This document shows, one piece after another, positions 8,766 to 16,564 of a stretch of 64,000 nt of DNA (the first letter of the stretch is position 1; each line of letters begins with the position of its first letter). Below the pieces are notes generated by a model. It ran no database searches and had not been told where the DNA came from. It saw nothing but the letters and a program-made list of their open reading frames with translations. This DNA is from Sulfopaludibacter sp963835555 (lineage in GTDB: Bacteria; Acidobacteriota; Terriglobia; Bryobacterales; Bryobacteraceae). Position numbers and translations under genes: made by a program. The stretch covers positions 310,001 through 374,000 of the forward strand of contig CAWIGC010000039.1 in the NCBI GenBank assembly GCA_963835555.1, given 5' to 3'.

Positions 8766-9769
8766 AGCAGCCCCCCGGTTTCGGCAAATCCCAACATCAG
8801 GTTCATGTTCTGTACCGCCTGCCCGGCGGCGCCCTTCACCAGGTTATCGATGGCGCTCACCACCACGGCGCGGCCCGTGGCAGCGTCGAAGGTCAGGCCG
8901 ATATCGCAGAAATTGGTGTGCGCCACGGCGTGCAGGTCCGGCACCCGCCCCGCGCGGTACAACCGCACGAACGGCTCGCCCCGGTACCGCTGCTCGTAGA
9001 TGGCCAGCAGGTCTTCGGCGGCATGCACGCCTAGGGTGCGAAAGTAGATCGTCTCCAGAATTCCGCGGTCCACCGGGATCAGATGCGCCGTAAAGCTGAA
9101 TTCGCGCTCCTCCAGACCGGAGGTCAGCAGGACCTCGGGGACGTGCCGGTGCTTGAGGATCGAGTAGGCCGAGAAGTTCCCCGTCACTTCGCAGAAGCTG
9201 GTGGTGAGACTGGCCTTGCGCCCCGCCCCGCTGACGCCGGATTTGGCATCGCACACAATCCCCGCAGCGCGATCCACCACGCCGGCTTCGATCAGCGGCC
9301 GGATGGCCAGATTAGCGGCGGTCGGATAGCAGCCCGGGTTGGAAACCAAGCGGGCCGCGGGAATGCGCTCGCGGCAGAATTCCGGAAGCCCATAGGCCGC
9401 CTCCGCCAGCAGTTCCGGCTGCGTGTGCGCGGCTTTATACCACGCGGCGTAGTTTTCGACAGTCCGAAGCCGGAAAGCGCCGCTCAGATCCACCACCCGG
9501 CGGTCCAAAGCCAGAAGCTCCGGCGCCAGTTCCATGGAAACTTCCGGCGGAGTGGCCAGGAAGACCAGAGCAATCCCTTCCGCTTTAATGATTTGCGGGT
9601 CGCAGGGGATGACGGCCGGCCCGGAGGGATGGAGCAGGCCGGAATGTCCCCCGGTGTCCGCGCGGTGCTCCAGTAGCACCGGTTCCACCTCGGGGTGGCG
9701 CACCAGAATGCGCACCAGCTCCGCCCCGCTATACCCGCGATATCCGACGACTCCCACTTTGAGTGCCAT
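8762..9769 (-). CDS. argC: N-acetyl-gamma-glutamyl-phosphate reductase
   Basis: 335 residues. The N-terminal NADP-binding GYRGYSGAEL and catalytic cysteine in SNPGCYPTA identify ArgC, which reduces N-acetylglutamyl phosphate to the semialdehyde. First gene of a leftward argC-argB-argA operon; start ATG 9769. The Shine-Dalgarno region is covered by an inverted repeat resembling ARG boxes, suggesting arginine repression. The IS element lies about 100 bp upstream of the start, outside the operator. Confidence 0.96.
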   Translation of the reverse strand: MALKVGVVGYRGYSGAELVRILVRHPEVEPVLLEHRADTGGHSGLLHPSGPAVIPCDPQIIKAEGIALVFLATPPEVSMELAPELLALDRRVVDLSGAFRLRTVENYAAWYKAAHTQPELLAEAAYGLPEFCRERIPAARLVSNPGCYPTAANLAIRPLIEAGVVDRAAGIVCDAKSGVSGAGRKASLTTSFCEVTGNFSAYSILKHRHVPEVLLTSGLEEREFSFTAHLIPVDRGILETIYFRTLGVHAAEDLLAIYEQRYRGEPFVRLYRAGRVPDLHAVAHTNFCDIGLTFDAATGRAVVVSAIDNLVKGAAGQAVQNMNLMLGFAETGGLL

Positions 9770-9772
9770 GTG

Positions 9773-9798
9773 TATTTATTCGCCGCTATGAATAAATA
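9773..9798 (-). promoter_or_regulatory. Probable ARG box (ArgR operator) before argC
   Basis: TATTTATTC (9773-9781) and GAATAAATA (9790-9798) are perfect 9-bp inverted arms with an 8-bp spacer, ending 3 bp from the argC ATG. TATGAATAAATATACC starting at 9787 resembles the ArgR consensus TNTGAATWWWWATTCA with two mismatches in 16. An AT-rich palindrome in GC-rich DNA directly before an arginine gene supports an operator. Confidence 0.65.
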
Positions 9799-9815
9799 TA
9801 CCACAAGGACTGGAT

Positions 9816-9845
9816 GGTAGTGTCCACAGGCAAGTGAACACTACC
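9816..9845. repeat. Inverted repeat between argC and the IS element
   Basis: GGTAGTGTCCAC (9816-9827) and GTGAACACTACC (9834-9845) pair with one mismatch around a 6-base loop. GGTAGTGTTGG recurs at 9855. It lies outside the IS, in the ancestral argC upstream region. Function unknown. Confidence 0.5.
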
Positions 9846-9877
9846 GACCGGATGGGTAGTGTTGGTCAAGCATTCAT

Positions 9878-11531
9878 CCTAAAAAGAGCGGTTGCCGTCG
9901 TCGATTATGCCGTGTTGAATCCGAGGGGCGGACTGTCTACCGCTGGCGTTAGCGGAAAGGCTCGGACGACGGCGAGCAGGATAAGACGCCATCGCTCCAC
10001 AGACTTCAACTGCTCCGTGATTGATCGAATATAACTCAGGAAGCCGGCCACGGCCTTCACCGCCGCCTGGATCTTGGTGGCCTCGGCGTGCAGGCTGGTC
10101 AACGTCACCGTGGATTGATTGCTGTGGCTGGTTTTGCGTCCGATGGCGTGCAGCAATAGCGGTCGTGTGGTAATCGCTTCGGCACGTTTGTTGGGATTCG
10201 ACAGGCGTGTGAACAAACTCCACCAGTTGTAAACCAACGCGACGAACAAGGTCATCATCTCGCTGCGCGCGTGATCGTGCGTCGTGAAGCCCAGCCAGCC
10301 CCACTGGTTCTTCAACTCGTCAAAATTGTTCTCCGCGTCGCCCCGGTCCCGGTAATGTTGGGCCAACGTGAAGATCTCGTCTTCCAGGGTCGTCACCAGC
10401 ACGGCGTATTCATAGAGCACCGTGCCTCCTTGCATCCAACCCATTTCCAGTTCCAACTGCGCCTTACGGCGTCGGCCTTTCCCCTTCCGCCTCGCCACCA
10501 CCAGGTCTTCCGGCAAGGGCCGGCGCAAGATAATTATCCGGCGCTTCTTCGTCCAGCCGGCCAACCGCACTTCGCTCCAAGTCCCCTCCCAGCCTTGGCC
10601 GGCAGATTCCCATTGGTCCATGGCGAAGCTGCCTGCCAGGAGTTCCTTGATCTTGGCGCTTTGGCGAATCTTGAATAAATACGGCTGGTCGCGCTGTTCG
10701 GCCTCCTGCATCATCCGCTCGCTGCCCCAACCGATATCGCCTCGCACAAAGACTGGTCGACACGCCTGTGGCAAGGTATCGAAATAGGCCCAGAAACCCG
10801 GCTGCGCGTGGCTGGACGCGGCTTCATTGCCCGCTTGCACTTCCGCCCCTAAAACCAAACGCAACTGGGCGATCAGGTAGGTGTGTACCACATGCGACGG
10901 CCGTCCTGGCTTGGTAGGGTTGTAGCCCTTCACAGCCTTCTCTTGTTTGCCATACAACGGCTTTACCGTACTGTCCAGATCCATCACCCAGGCATGTTCC
11001 AACAGGGGTTCATAGGTTTGCCGGAGATGCCGCCTTAACCATTGCAGCGTGTCCTCTGGCGGGGCCTGCTTAAACGCGCCTCGGGCCGAGTCTTCGCTCA
11101 TCACCTTGCGCATCCCCAGCAATTCTGGATTGACCCCGTCCCCGCGCAGACCGGTGATGTGCGCATAGCGCGACTGTCCCGCCAGTACACTCATCAGCAA
11201 CGTGCCCAGAACGTCCACCAGGCCCGGCGCGTTGGGGCTCGTATATCGTAACGGACAATCCGCCACCAATGCATCCCAGCGGCCGGAGGTCTTTAGGAAA
11301 TCGATGAAGACCGGCATCTGGCCCATGGCCGTCACTGCCGCCGAGTCGTCCCAGCGGATCCGCACCTTGCCGGCGTAGGTTTCCACCGTGCAGTTCTCCG
11401 CTTCCGCTACCTCACCAGCTTTTTCAAGCTCACCCATTGGGTGAGTTGTTTCCACCGACTTGTCGAACGACATGTCCCTTTTTAACAAAGACTTGTGCTC
11501 TTATGCGCGGAATCCAACTGCGGTTTTTCGG
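9878..11531 (-). mobile_element. Complete IS1380-family-like insertion sequence
   Basis: A 1654-bp element. Its ends are imperfect inverted repeats: CCTAAAAAGAGCGGTTG (9878-9894) and, read inward from the right, CCGAAAAACCGCAGTTG (11515-11531), matching at 13 of 17. It is flanked by a 5-bp direct repeat TTCAT (9873-9877 and 11532-11536), the expected target duplication. The single transposase gene fills nearly all of it. Intact ends, an open transposase frame and an exact duplication suggest a fairly recent insertion. The family assignment comes from the transposase. Confidence 0.85.
9905..11473 (-). CDS. IS1380-family-like DDE transposase
   Basis: About 522 residues from ATG 11473; a TTG at 11488 would add five. 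Catalytic-type acids are D165/D167 (WVMDLDSTV), D246 (VRGDIGWG) and E381 in the YRDRGDAENNFDELKNQWGW block, the Y-R-E-type signature of IS4/IS1380 transposases. GYNPTKPGRPSH after the first Asp is also typical of IS1380. The frame is uninterrupted, so the enzyme may be active. The stop lies 10 bp inside the left terminal repeat. Confidence 0.88.
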   Translation of the reverse strand: MSFDKSVETTHPMGELEKAGEVAEAENCTVETYAGKVRIRWDDSAAVTAMGQMPVFIDFLKTSGRWDALVADCPLRYTSPNAPGLVDVLGTLLMSVLAGQSRYAHITGLRGDGVNPELLGMRKVMSEDSARGAFKQAPPEDTLQWLRRHLRQTYEPLLEHAWVMDLDSTVKPLYGKQEKAVKGYNPTKPGRPSHVVHTYLIAQLRLVLGAEVQAGNEAASSHAQPGFWAYFDTLPQACRPVFVRGDIGWGSERMMQEAEQRDQPYLFKIRQSAKIKELLAGSFAMDQWESAGQGWEGTWSEVRLAGWTKKRRIIILRRPLPEDLVVARRKGKGRRRKAQLELEMGWMQGGTVLYEYAVLVTTLEDEIFTLAQHYRDRGDAENNFDELKNQWGWLGFTTHDHARSEMMTLFVALVYNWWSLFTRLSNPNKRAEAITTRPLLLHAIGRKTSHSNQSTVTLTSLHAEATKIQAAVKAVAGFLSYIRSITEQLKSVERWRLILLAVVRAFPLTPAVDSPPLGFNTA

Positions 11532-11622
11532 TTCATCATTGTGACGAGGTCATTGCCCTCGCTACCATCAAGTTAGGGGCAACGTTGGATGGAGACGAAG
11601 AGTTTAAATTGAGAGTCAAGAG

Positions 11623-11931
11623 CTAAGTGCTTTTGAATTGCTTATGGAAGATAATTCGTTCGATCTGACCGGAAAGCTGTCGGATTTCGGCAGGGCTTTT
11701 TGCCGTCTTGAGTTGCTGGAGCAAGGCCAACAGTGCGCTGTCGGAAGTGTCCATGACGGGGATGCCACTGCCCGCCTTCCGCTTCGCCCACCGCGCCTGT
11801 ACCGCCTTCCGTGCGCTCTCGCTCCTCTGCTCAGGGGTCAGCTTAGCGGCGCGTGCAGGACCGCCTCTCTTTCCGCCCTTCCGCCCGAGAGCTACGGCGG
11901 CCGCATTCTTTCTTGCAGTCTTTGCCGGCAC
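11623..11931 (-). CDS. Small basic protein with KGG-type motif, unknown function
   Basis: 102 residues from GTG 11931. The N-terminal half is strongly basic: LGRKGGKRGGPARAAKLTPE then ARKAVQARWAKRK, a motif common in short bacterial proteins of unknown role. The C-terminal ~45 residues are predicted helical. A minus-strand -10 (TATAGT, 11943-11938) is about 7 bp from the GTG, so the message may be leaderless. It is divergent from the 11988 gene across two identical operators. Confidence 0.65.
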   Translation of the reverse strand: MPAKTARKNAAAVALGRKGGKRGGPARAAKLTPEQRSESARKAVQARWAKRKAGSGIPVMDTSDSALLALLQQLKTAKSPAEIRQLSGQIERIIFHKQFKST

Positions 11932-11937
11932 ACCTCT

Positions 11938-11989
11938 ACTATACGTGAGCGGTCACGAGATTACAATTACGTGAGCGGTCACGTATAAT
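11938..11989. promoter_or_regulatory. Symmetric divergent promoters with two identical palindromic operators
   Basis: The 14-bp palindrome CGTGAGCGGTCACG occurs at 11944-11957 and 11970-11983, exactly 26 bp apart. Outside each copy is a -10-like box: TATAGT (minus, 11943-11938) and TATAAT (plus, 11984-11989). The shared centre TTACAA (11961-11966) reads TTGTAA on the minus strand and lies 17 bp from both boxes. Each operator therefore fills a promoter spacer. The palindrome resembles TetR-type operators (inference). Confidence 0.7.
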
Positions 11990-12230
11990 GCCGAAAATCA
12001 AAAAGCCGCCACCCCCCGGAATCCTGAATCACCTGATTAAGCGCTTCCGCGAGGGTCGGATCCAAGAGTCTGATTTTCTCGAATTGAAGCACTGGTTGGA
12101 ATCCGACCCTGACGTCCCGCAAGGCAAGTGGTACAAGCGGTTCAAGACCGGCACGCTGGCTGGAACCGGCGAAAGGCCTTTGACCTTTCTGGCCCGCGGT
12201 ATGGCCGTCCAGGGCGAAGAGATCGAATAG
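11988..12230 (+). CDS. Hypothetical 80-residue protein
   Basis: 80 residues with a basic, proline-rich start (KIKKPPPPG) followed by a charged helical stretch (HLIKRFREGRIQESDFLELKHW). No family recognised. The ATG at 11988 lies inside the plus-strand TATAAT box, so it cannot be on a transcript started from that box; either a non-ATG start farther in is used or transcription starts upstream. The next gene begins 2 bp after the stop, suggesting an operon and possibly a two-gene module. Confidence 0.55.
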   Translation: MPKIKKPPPPGILNHLIKRFREGRIQESDFLELKHWLESDPDVPQGKWYKRFKTGTLAGTGERPLTFLARGMAVQGEEIE

Positions 12231-12232
12231 CT

Positions 12233-12697
12233 GTGCCGTCAATTGAGATTATCTGCGTTGCCCAGCTCGCCCCGCTCACTTTCGACGATCTGTCGATTGC
12301 CGTCGAGAGTGGAACCGACCTGAAGTCGCATCGCATTCCGAAGGCGCTGTTTCAGAGAGATTTCGCAGCTCCGAAAGGGTGCATTTACCACCTCGGCAAT
12401 CCTGACCTGAAGACTCGAAGGAGCGGCAGAGTCTTCTTCGCCTACGGCCTTCTCAGCGATCGATCCCGTTCCGCAGTCGAGTTTCTGGAATTCCGCCCGG
12501 AGTTCATACCGGCCACGCATGATCTGCTTGCGTCCCTCATGGAGTCCTCGCCAGTTCATCGGCTGCTGTTCACCAGCGATTGGCAGTTCGGACCGCGGCG
12601 ACCCTTCCGTTCACCCCTCGTGACCCTCGACGAATTCTGGTCGCTGCACGATTCACACCGCCTGCGGATCAATGCCGCTTATCCAATCCAGCGCTGA
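12233..12697 (+). CDS. Hypothetical 154-residue protein
   Basis: Starts at GTG 12233, 2 bp after the previous stop; the frame is open upstream but only through the other gene. The protein is mixed alpha/beta with no signal peptide or membrane segment and contains RVFFAYGLL, FLEFRPEF and LVTLDEFWSLHD. No family recognised. The pairing of a small upstream basic protein with this one could be toxin-antitoxin-like, but nothing in the sequence proves it. Confidence 0.6.
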   Translation: MPSIEIICVAQLAPLTFDDLSIAVESGTDLKSHRIPKALFQRDFAAPKGCIYHLGNPDLKTRRSGRVFFAYGLLSDRSRSAVEFLEFRPEFIPATHDLLASLMESSPVHRLLFTSDWQFGPRRPFRSPLVTLDEFWSLHDSHRLRINAAYPIQR

Positions 12698-12745
12698 TAG
12701 CGGGTTTGGTGTGTGGCTCCCCTGCTGGTTAGCCTGTCGCTTCGC

Positions 12746-13213
12746 CTACCGCTCCGCTACCGAGCGCTGCGCCAGTTCGCCGAACAAAGGAAGCGAATAG
12801 GCCTCGTCGTGCGATGCTTTCACCATCATGAAAATGGACGCCCCGATCAGCACAAGCTGCACCAGGCGATACAGGTGAAGATCGTTGGGCACCAGCCAGA
12901 ACATGGGGCGGATCACAAAATCGGCAATCAGCGTCGCCACAAACAGGTAGATCCCCTGAAAGGCGTGGAACCGGACCGCACGATCGTTGCGGAACTTCAC
13001 GGAGGCCAGCGCGATCACGGCACAGATCCAGCCGATGGCGGGAACATAGCAGAGGATCGACGCCGTCCGCGGCGACATCCCGGACAGCGGATCGTGCTGT
13101 ACCGAGCCGGTTGGCGGACCCGCGGCGCCTCCCCCGGGCTGACGCCTGCCGCAGCGGCCGCAATAGATATCGTGGTCCCCGACCGAGTTTCCGCACTGGC
13201 TGCAAAAAGGCAT
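12746..13213 (-). CDS. Zinc-ribbon membrane protein (DUF4870/Tic20-like)
   Basis: 155 residues. An N-terminal zinc ribbon (CSQC...CGRC, residues 4-21) is followed by a Gly/Pro linker and a membrane domain of about three or four helices (residues ~52-130), with FHAFQGIYLF matching the DUF4870-type HaFQ motif. Probably an inner-membrane protein with a cytoplasmic metal-binding domain. Function is not established for the family. Confidence 0.78.
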   Translation of the reverse strand: MPFCSQCGNSVGDHDIYCGRCGRRQPGGGAAGPPTGSVQHDPLSGMSPRTASILCYVPAIGWICAVIALASVKFRNDRAVRFHAFQGIYLFVATLIADFVIRPMFWLVPNDLHLYRLVQLVLIGASIFMMVKASHDEAYSLPLFGELAQRSVAER

Positions 13214-13262
13214 CCGCTATCTGATACGCTTCCAAGGCTCAATCTGTTCCGGCAACTCCGCC

Positions 13263-14290
13263 ATGCTACCATTTTGGCAAATGAGAGCGCTGCTACCAGG
13301 CATCCTGCTCCTGGCAATCGCAACCACCCTTCCCGCCGCGAAGGTGCTGGAAATCTATTCAATCGACGTGGAGGGCGGCCAGTCCACCCTGCTGGTCTCT
13401 CCCACCGGGCAATCCCTGCTGATCGACGCCGGATGGCCGGGGATGAACCACCGCGATGCCGGCCGGATCGCCGCCGCGGCCAAGGCGGCAGGCGTCCACA
13501 AGATCGACTACCTGCTGATCACCCACTACCACACCGACCACGTGGGCGGCGTGCAGGGACTGGCCAAGCGCATGCCTATTCTGAATTTTGTGGACCACGG
13601 CCCGCAGACCGAAACCGGCAAAGACGCCGGGATTCTGTTCAACGAATACACCTCCTTTCGCGACAAAGGCAACCACATCGTGGTCAAGCCCGGCGACACC
13701 ATTCCCATCAAGGGCATCGACGTGGAAGTGCTCTCTGCCGCCGGCGAGGTGATCGCCTCGCCGCTGCCCGGCGCCGGCCAGCCGACCCCGGAGTGCGCCG
13801 GTTACGCCCGGCCCCCGGCGGACCGCACAGAAAACGGCCAATCGGTCGGCGTCCTCATCACCTTCGGCGCCTTCCGCATGCTGGACATGGGCGACCTCAC
13901 TAAAGACCGCGAATACGACCTGGTGTGCCCCAATAACAAGATCGGCTCGTTGACCTGTTTCTGGTCTCGCACCACGGCACCAATCCCTCCAACTCCCTGC
14001 CCTTCATCCGTGCCATTGTGCCGCGCGTGGCCCTCATGAACAACGGCCCCCAGAAGGGCGGCGATCCGGAAGTCTGGCAGACCTTGCGGGATACCCGCGG
14101 CCTGCTCGACCTGTGGCAACTCCATTACGCCGTGAACAGCGACAAAGCCCACAACTCCCCCGACGCCTTCATCGCCAACGTGGACACAGTCTGCCAGGCC
14201 AAATGGATCAAAGTCACGGCCGAAAAGAACGGCACCTTCCACGTGGTGAACAGCCGCGACCAGTTCCAGAAGACGTATGTGAAGAAGTAA
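13263..14290 (+). pseudogene. Secreted metallo-beta-lactamase-fold hydrolase with a frameshift
   Basis: The N terminus carries a signal peptide (MRALLPGILLLAIATTLPAA). The MBL motif THYHTDHVGG and a later DMGD identify a ComEC-like metallo-hydrolase. At about 13,945 the frame breaks: a base appears to be missing in ATCGGCTCG, since the next frame reads LVDLFLVSHHGTNPSNS, the expected family text, and runs to the stop at 14290. Repairing one base gives a ~342-residue protein. Sequencing error or a recent mutation are both possible. Substrate unknown. Confidence 0.8.
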
Positions 14291-14295
14291 GAGGG

Positions 14296-14315
14296 GACCG
14301 GCCAGGAGGCCTGTC
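14296..14315. repeat. Palindromic repeat with AGGA loop, copy 1
   Basis: GACCGGCCAGGAGGCCTGTC: GGCC/GGCC arms around AGGA. The same core recurs at 51157-51174 and 63387-63408, each time next to a stop or in a short gap. Here it lies between two convergent genes. This copy has a shorter stem than the others. Confidence 0.65.
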
Positions 14316-15449
14316 TTACTTCTTCTTCGCCGGAGGCGGAGGAGGCGCGCCTTCCTTCGTCTTGCTCTCGTCCAGCGGCGCCGGCGTATCGACGTTGGTG
14401 TCGTACTTGATGACGGCGTCGGCGGAGTACTTGCGGTAGATGCGAAACTCCTTGTCGTTCTTCGACCAGTAGTCGCCCATATTGCCCGTCATGGTGGCCT
14501 TCAGCGGCAGCAGGAAAGTCTGGCCGGAAATGTCCTGATAGTCATAGTCCAGAATGTCCTGGGTGCTCTTCACCGGGAAATCGGCCGGCATATCCTCGGC
14601 CTCCACAATGAGGCGCATCACGGCATGAGTGGTCGGGTCTACCGCGACCAGGCCACGGTAAGCGGCAATGATGCTCTGATTGTTGTCTACCGTGATCCGG
14701 TACTGCGAGCGCTCCTGCCGCACGTGGAAATTGAACTCCATGACGCGCTGTCCGCGCAGCGTGCCCCAGTGGTCCCATTCGAAGTGCGCCTGCGTGGCGG
14801 GCTCGAACAACTCGCGGAGCATGCTGCCGAAATCGCCGAAGGATTCCGACCCGCCCACGCTCTTCCCGCTGTCCCCTACGGGTGTGCTGTTGTGCAGAAT
14901 CGTCTTGTAGTCTTCCTTCTGGTCGAAATAGCTGAGCCGCTTAGTGACCGTGTCGATGGCCTGCCACCGGGGCGCTTCGCCCGCTACGCCCCATCCGCGC
15001 CGGCCGGGAGGCAGCGCGCCGTAGCGCCGGGTGACCTCCGTACAGATGAAGTCGGGCAGGTTCCGGCTATAAGCCAGGGCATACTCGCGCGCCGCGTCGA
15101 GTGCGGCGGCCTGTTCTTCGGCCGAAGGAGGCGGAATCGGTTTCGGCTTTTCCGGTTCCACGATCCGGGCTTCGCTCATGCTGTGCGACTGGTCCCGCAG
15201 CGCCTCCAACTTTGCCATCGTCAACGGCCCGATTCGCAACTCCCCCTGCAGATTCTCGATCGTGCGATCTTCCAGCTTGTCGGTGAGCTTCACCTTGGCA
15301 AGAAATTTGGCGATCTCCTGATCGGAATATTGCCGGCTCTGATCGCTGTAGGCATTGCGCAGGAATAGGATCAGTTTCTGAACTGACATGGTCTGACCCA
15401 TCGCAGCCAGGCAGACCGCGAGAAAAGCAGCCAGAAGGCGGGAACGCAT
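14316..15449 (-). CDS. Secreted protein of unknown function, tandem paralogue A
   Basis: 377 residues with a signal peptide (MRSRLLAAFLAVCLAAMGQ). A conserved central region (RNLPDFICTEVTRRY, LSYFDQKEDYK, SFGDFGSMLRELFEP, VDPTTHAVMRL, YDYQDISGQTFLLP, RIYRKYSADAVIKYD) is shared with the next gene upstream. A proline-rich tail (PPPPPAKKK) ends it. No enzymatic motif is evident. Known only as an Acidobacteria-type hypothetical family; likely periplasmic or surface located. Confidence 0.85.
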   Translation of the reverse strand: MRSRLLAAFLAVCLAAMGQTMSVQKLILFLRNAYSDQSRQYSDQEIAKFLAKVKLTDKLEDRTIENLQGELRIGPLTMAKLEALRDQSHSMSEARIVEPEKPKPIPPPSAEEQAAALDAAREYALAYSRNLPDFICTEVTRRYGALPPGRRGWGVAGEAPRWQAIDTVTKRLSYFDQKEDYKTILHNSTPVGDSGKSVGGSESFGDFGSMLRELFEPATQAHFEWDHWGTLRGQRVMEFNFHVRQERSQYRITVDNNQSIIAAYRGLVAVDPTTHAVMRLIVEAEDMPADFPVKSTQDILDYDYQDISGQTFLLPLKATMTGNMGDYWSKNDKEFRIYRKYSADAVIKYDTNVDTPAPLDESKTKEGAPPPPPAKKK

Positions 15450-15475
15450 ACGTTTTTATTTTCGCACGGCTGGAA

Positions 15476-16546
15476 TCAATGCTTCACGGGTGGGGTCGCC
15501 GTCAGGTCGCCGTCGTATTTGATGAGAGCGTCCGCCGAATATTTCCGGTAGACGCGGAATTCCTTGTTGTTTTTGGTCAACCGGTCGCCCGCATTCATGA
15601 GGATCTCGGCCTTCACCGGCAGCAGAAACGTCTGGCCCGAAAGATCCTCGTAATCGTACTCCAGGATGTCGGACGCGCCCTTTAAGGGAAAATCGGCCGG
15701 AATGTTCTCGGCGATCACGGCAATGCGCATCACCACGTGAGTCGTAGGGTCCACTTCGAACCAGCCATGGTAAGCCGTCACGATATCGCGGCTTTTTTCC
15801 CACATCAGGTGATAGCGGGAATTCTCCAGCGCCACGCGATAGTTGAAAGTCATCACGCGCTGGCCGTGCCAGGTATGCCAGGCGCCCCATTCGAACGAAG
15901 CCGCGGTGACCGGTTCGAACACCTGGCGCATCATGCTGCCGAAATCGCCGAAGCTCTGCGAACCGCCCGCGCTTTTCACGTCCTGATTGGTGGAGACGGA
16001 GTTGTTGACCATCACCAGTTTGTAGTCTTCCTTCTGTTCGAAGTAGCTCAGGCGCTTGGTGAGTTCGTCGCGCTTCCGCCAGTCGGGCGATCCCACCGTG
16101 ACAGGCGGCGCGTCGTAGCGGCGCTCTACTTCCAGGCAGATGAAGTCCGGCAGATTCTGGCTGTAGCTCAGGGCATACTTGCGGACATCTTCCAGAATGG
16201 CCTTTTGCTCTTCGGGCGACGGAATGGGGATCGGACGCAGCACCGGCGGGGGAGCAGGCGCCGCCGCAGCCGGCAGGTTTTGCGATTGATCGCGCAGCCT
16301 GCGCAGCACCGCCATGGTTTTCGGCCCCAGCCTTAACTGCGCCTGCAACTCCTCCAGCAGACGGTCCTCGAGCCGCTCGGTGAGCTTCACTTTCGTCAGG
16401 AACCCGGCCAGTTCCGCATCGCCGGCTTTATGCTGCGGATCGGTGGCGATGCTTTTGAGCGCGGCGGATAGCCTGGCAACGGTGTAAGTCTGGCCCGCCG
16501 CCGTCAGGCACATGGCAAACAGCAGGGCCAAAATGCGGCAACGCAT
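15476..16546 (-). CDS. Secreted protein of unknown function, tandem paralogue B
   Basis: 356 residues, signal peptide MRCRILALLFAMCLTAAGQ. Colinear with the 14316 gene over its whole length (QNLPDFICLEVERRY, LSYFEQKEDYK, SFGDFGSMMRQVFEP, VDPTTHVVMRI, YDYEDLSGQTFLLP, RVYRKYSADALIKYD), so the pair arose by tandem duplication and has diverged. The genes are 26 bp apart and probably form one transcript. Function unknown. Confidence 0.85.
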   Translation of the reverse strand: MRCRILALLFAMCLTAAGQTYTVARLSAALKSIATDPQHKAGDAELAGFLTKVKLTERLEDRLLEELQAQLRLGPKTMAVLRRLRDQSQNLPAAAAPAPPPVLRPIPIPSPEEQKAILEDVRKYALSYSQNLPDFICLEVERRYDAPPVTVGSPDWRKRDELTKRLSYFEQKEDYKLVMVNNSVSTNQDVKSAGGSQSFGDFGSMMRQVFEPVTAASFEWGAWHTWHGQRVMTFNYRVALENSRYHLMWEKSRDIVTAYHGWFEVDPTTHVVMRIAVIAENIPADFPLKGASDILEYDYEDLSGQTFLLPVKAEILMNAGDRLTKNNKEFRVYRKYSADALIKYDGDLTATPPVKH

Positions 16547-16564
16547 GTCTCATTCTCGCATGTT

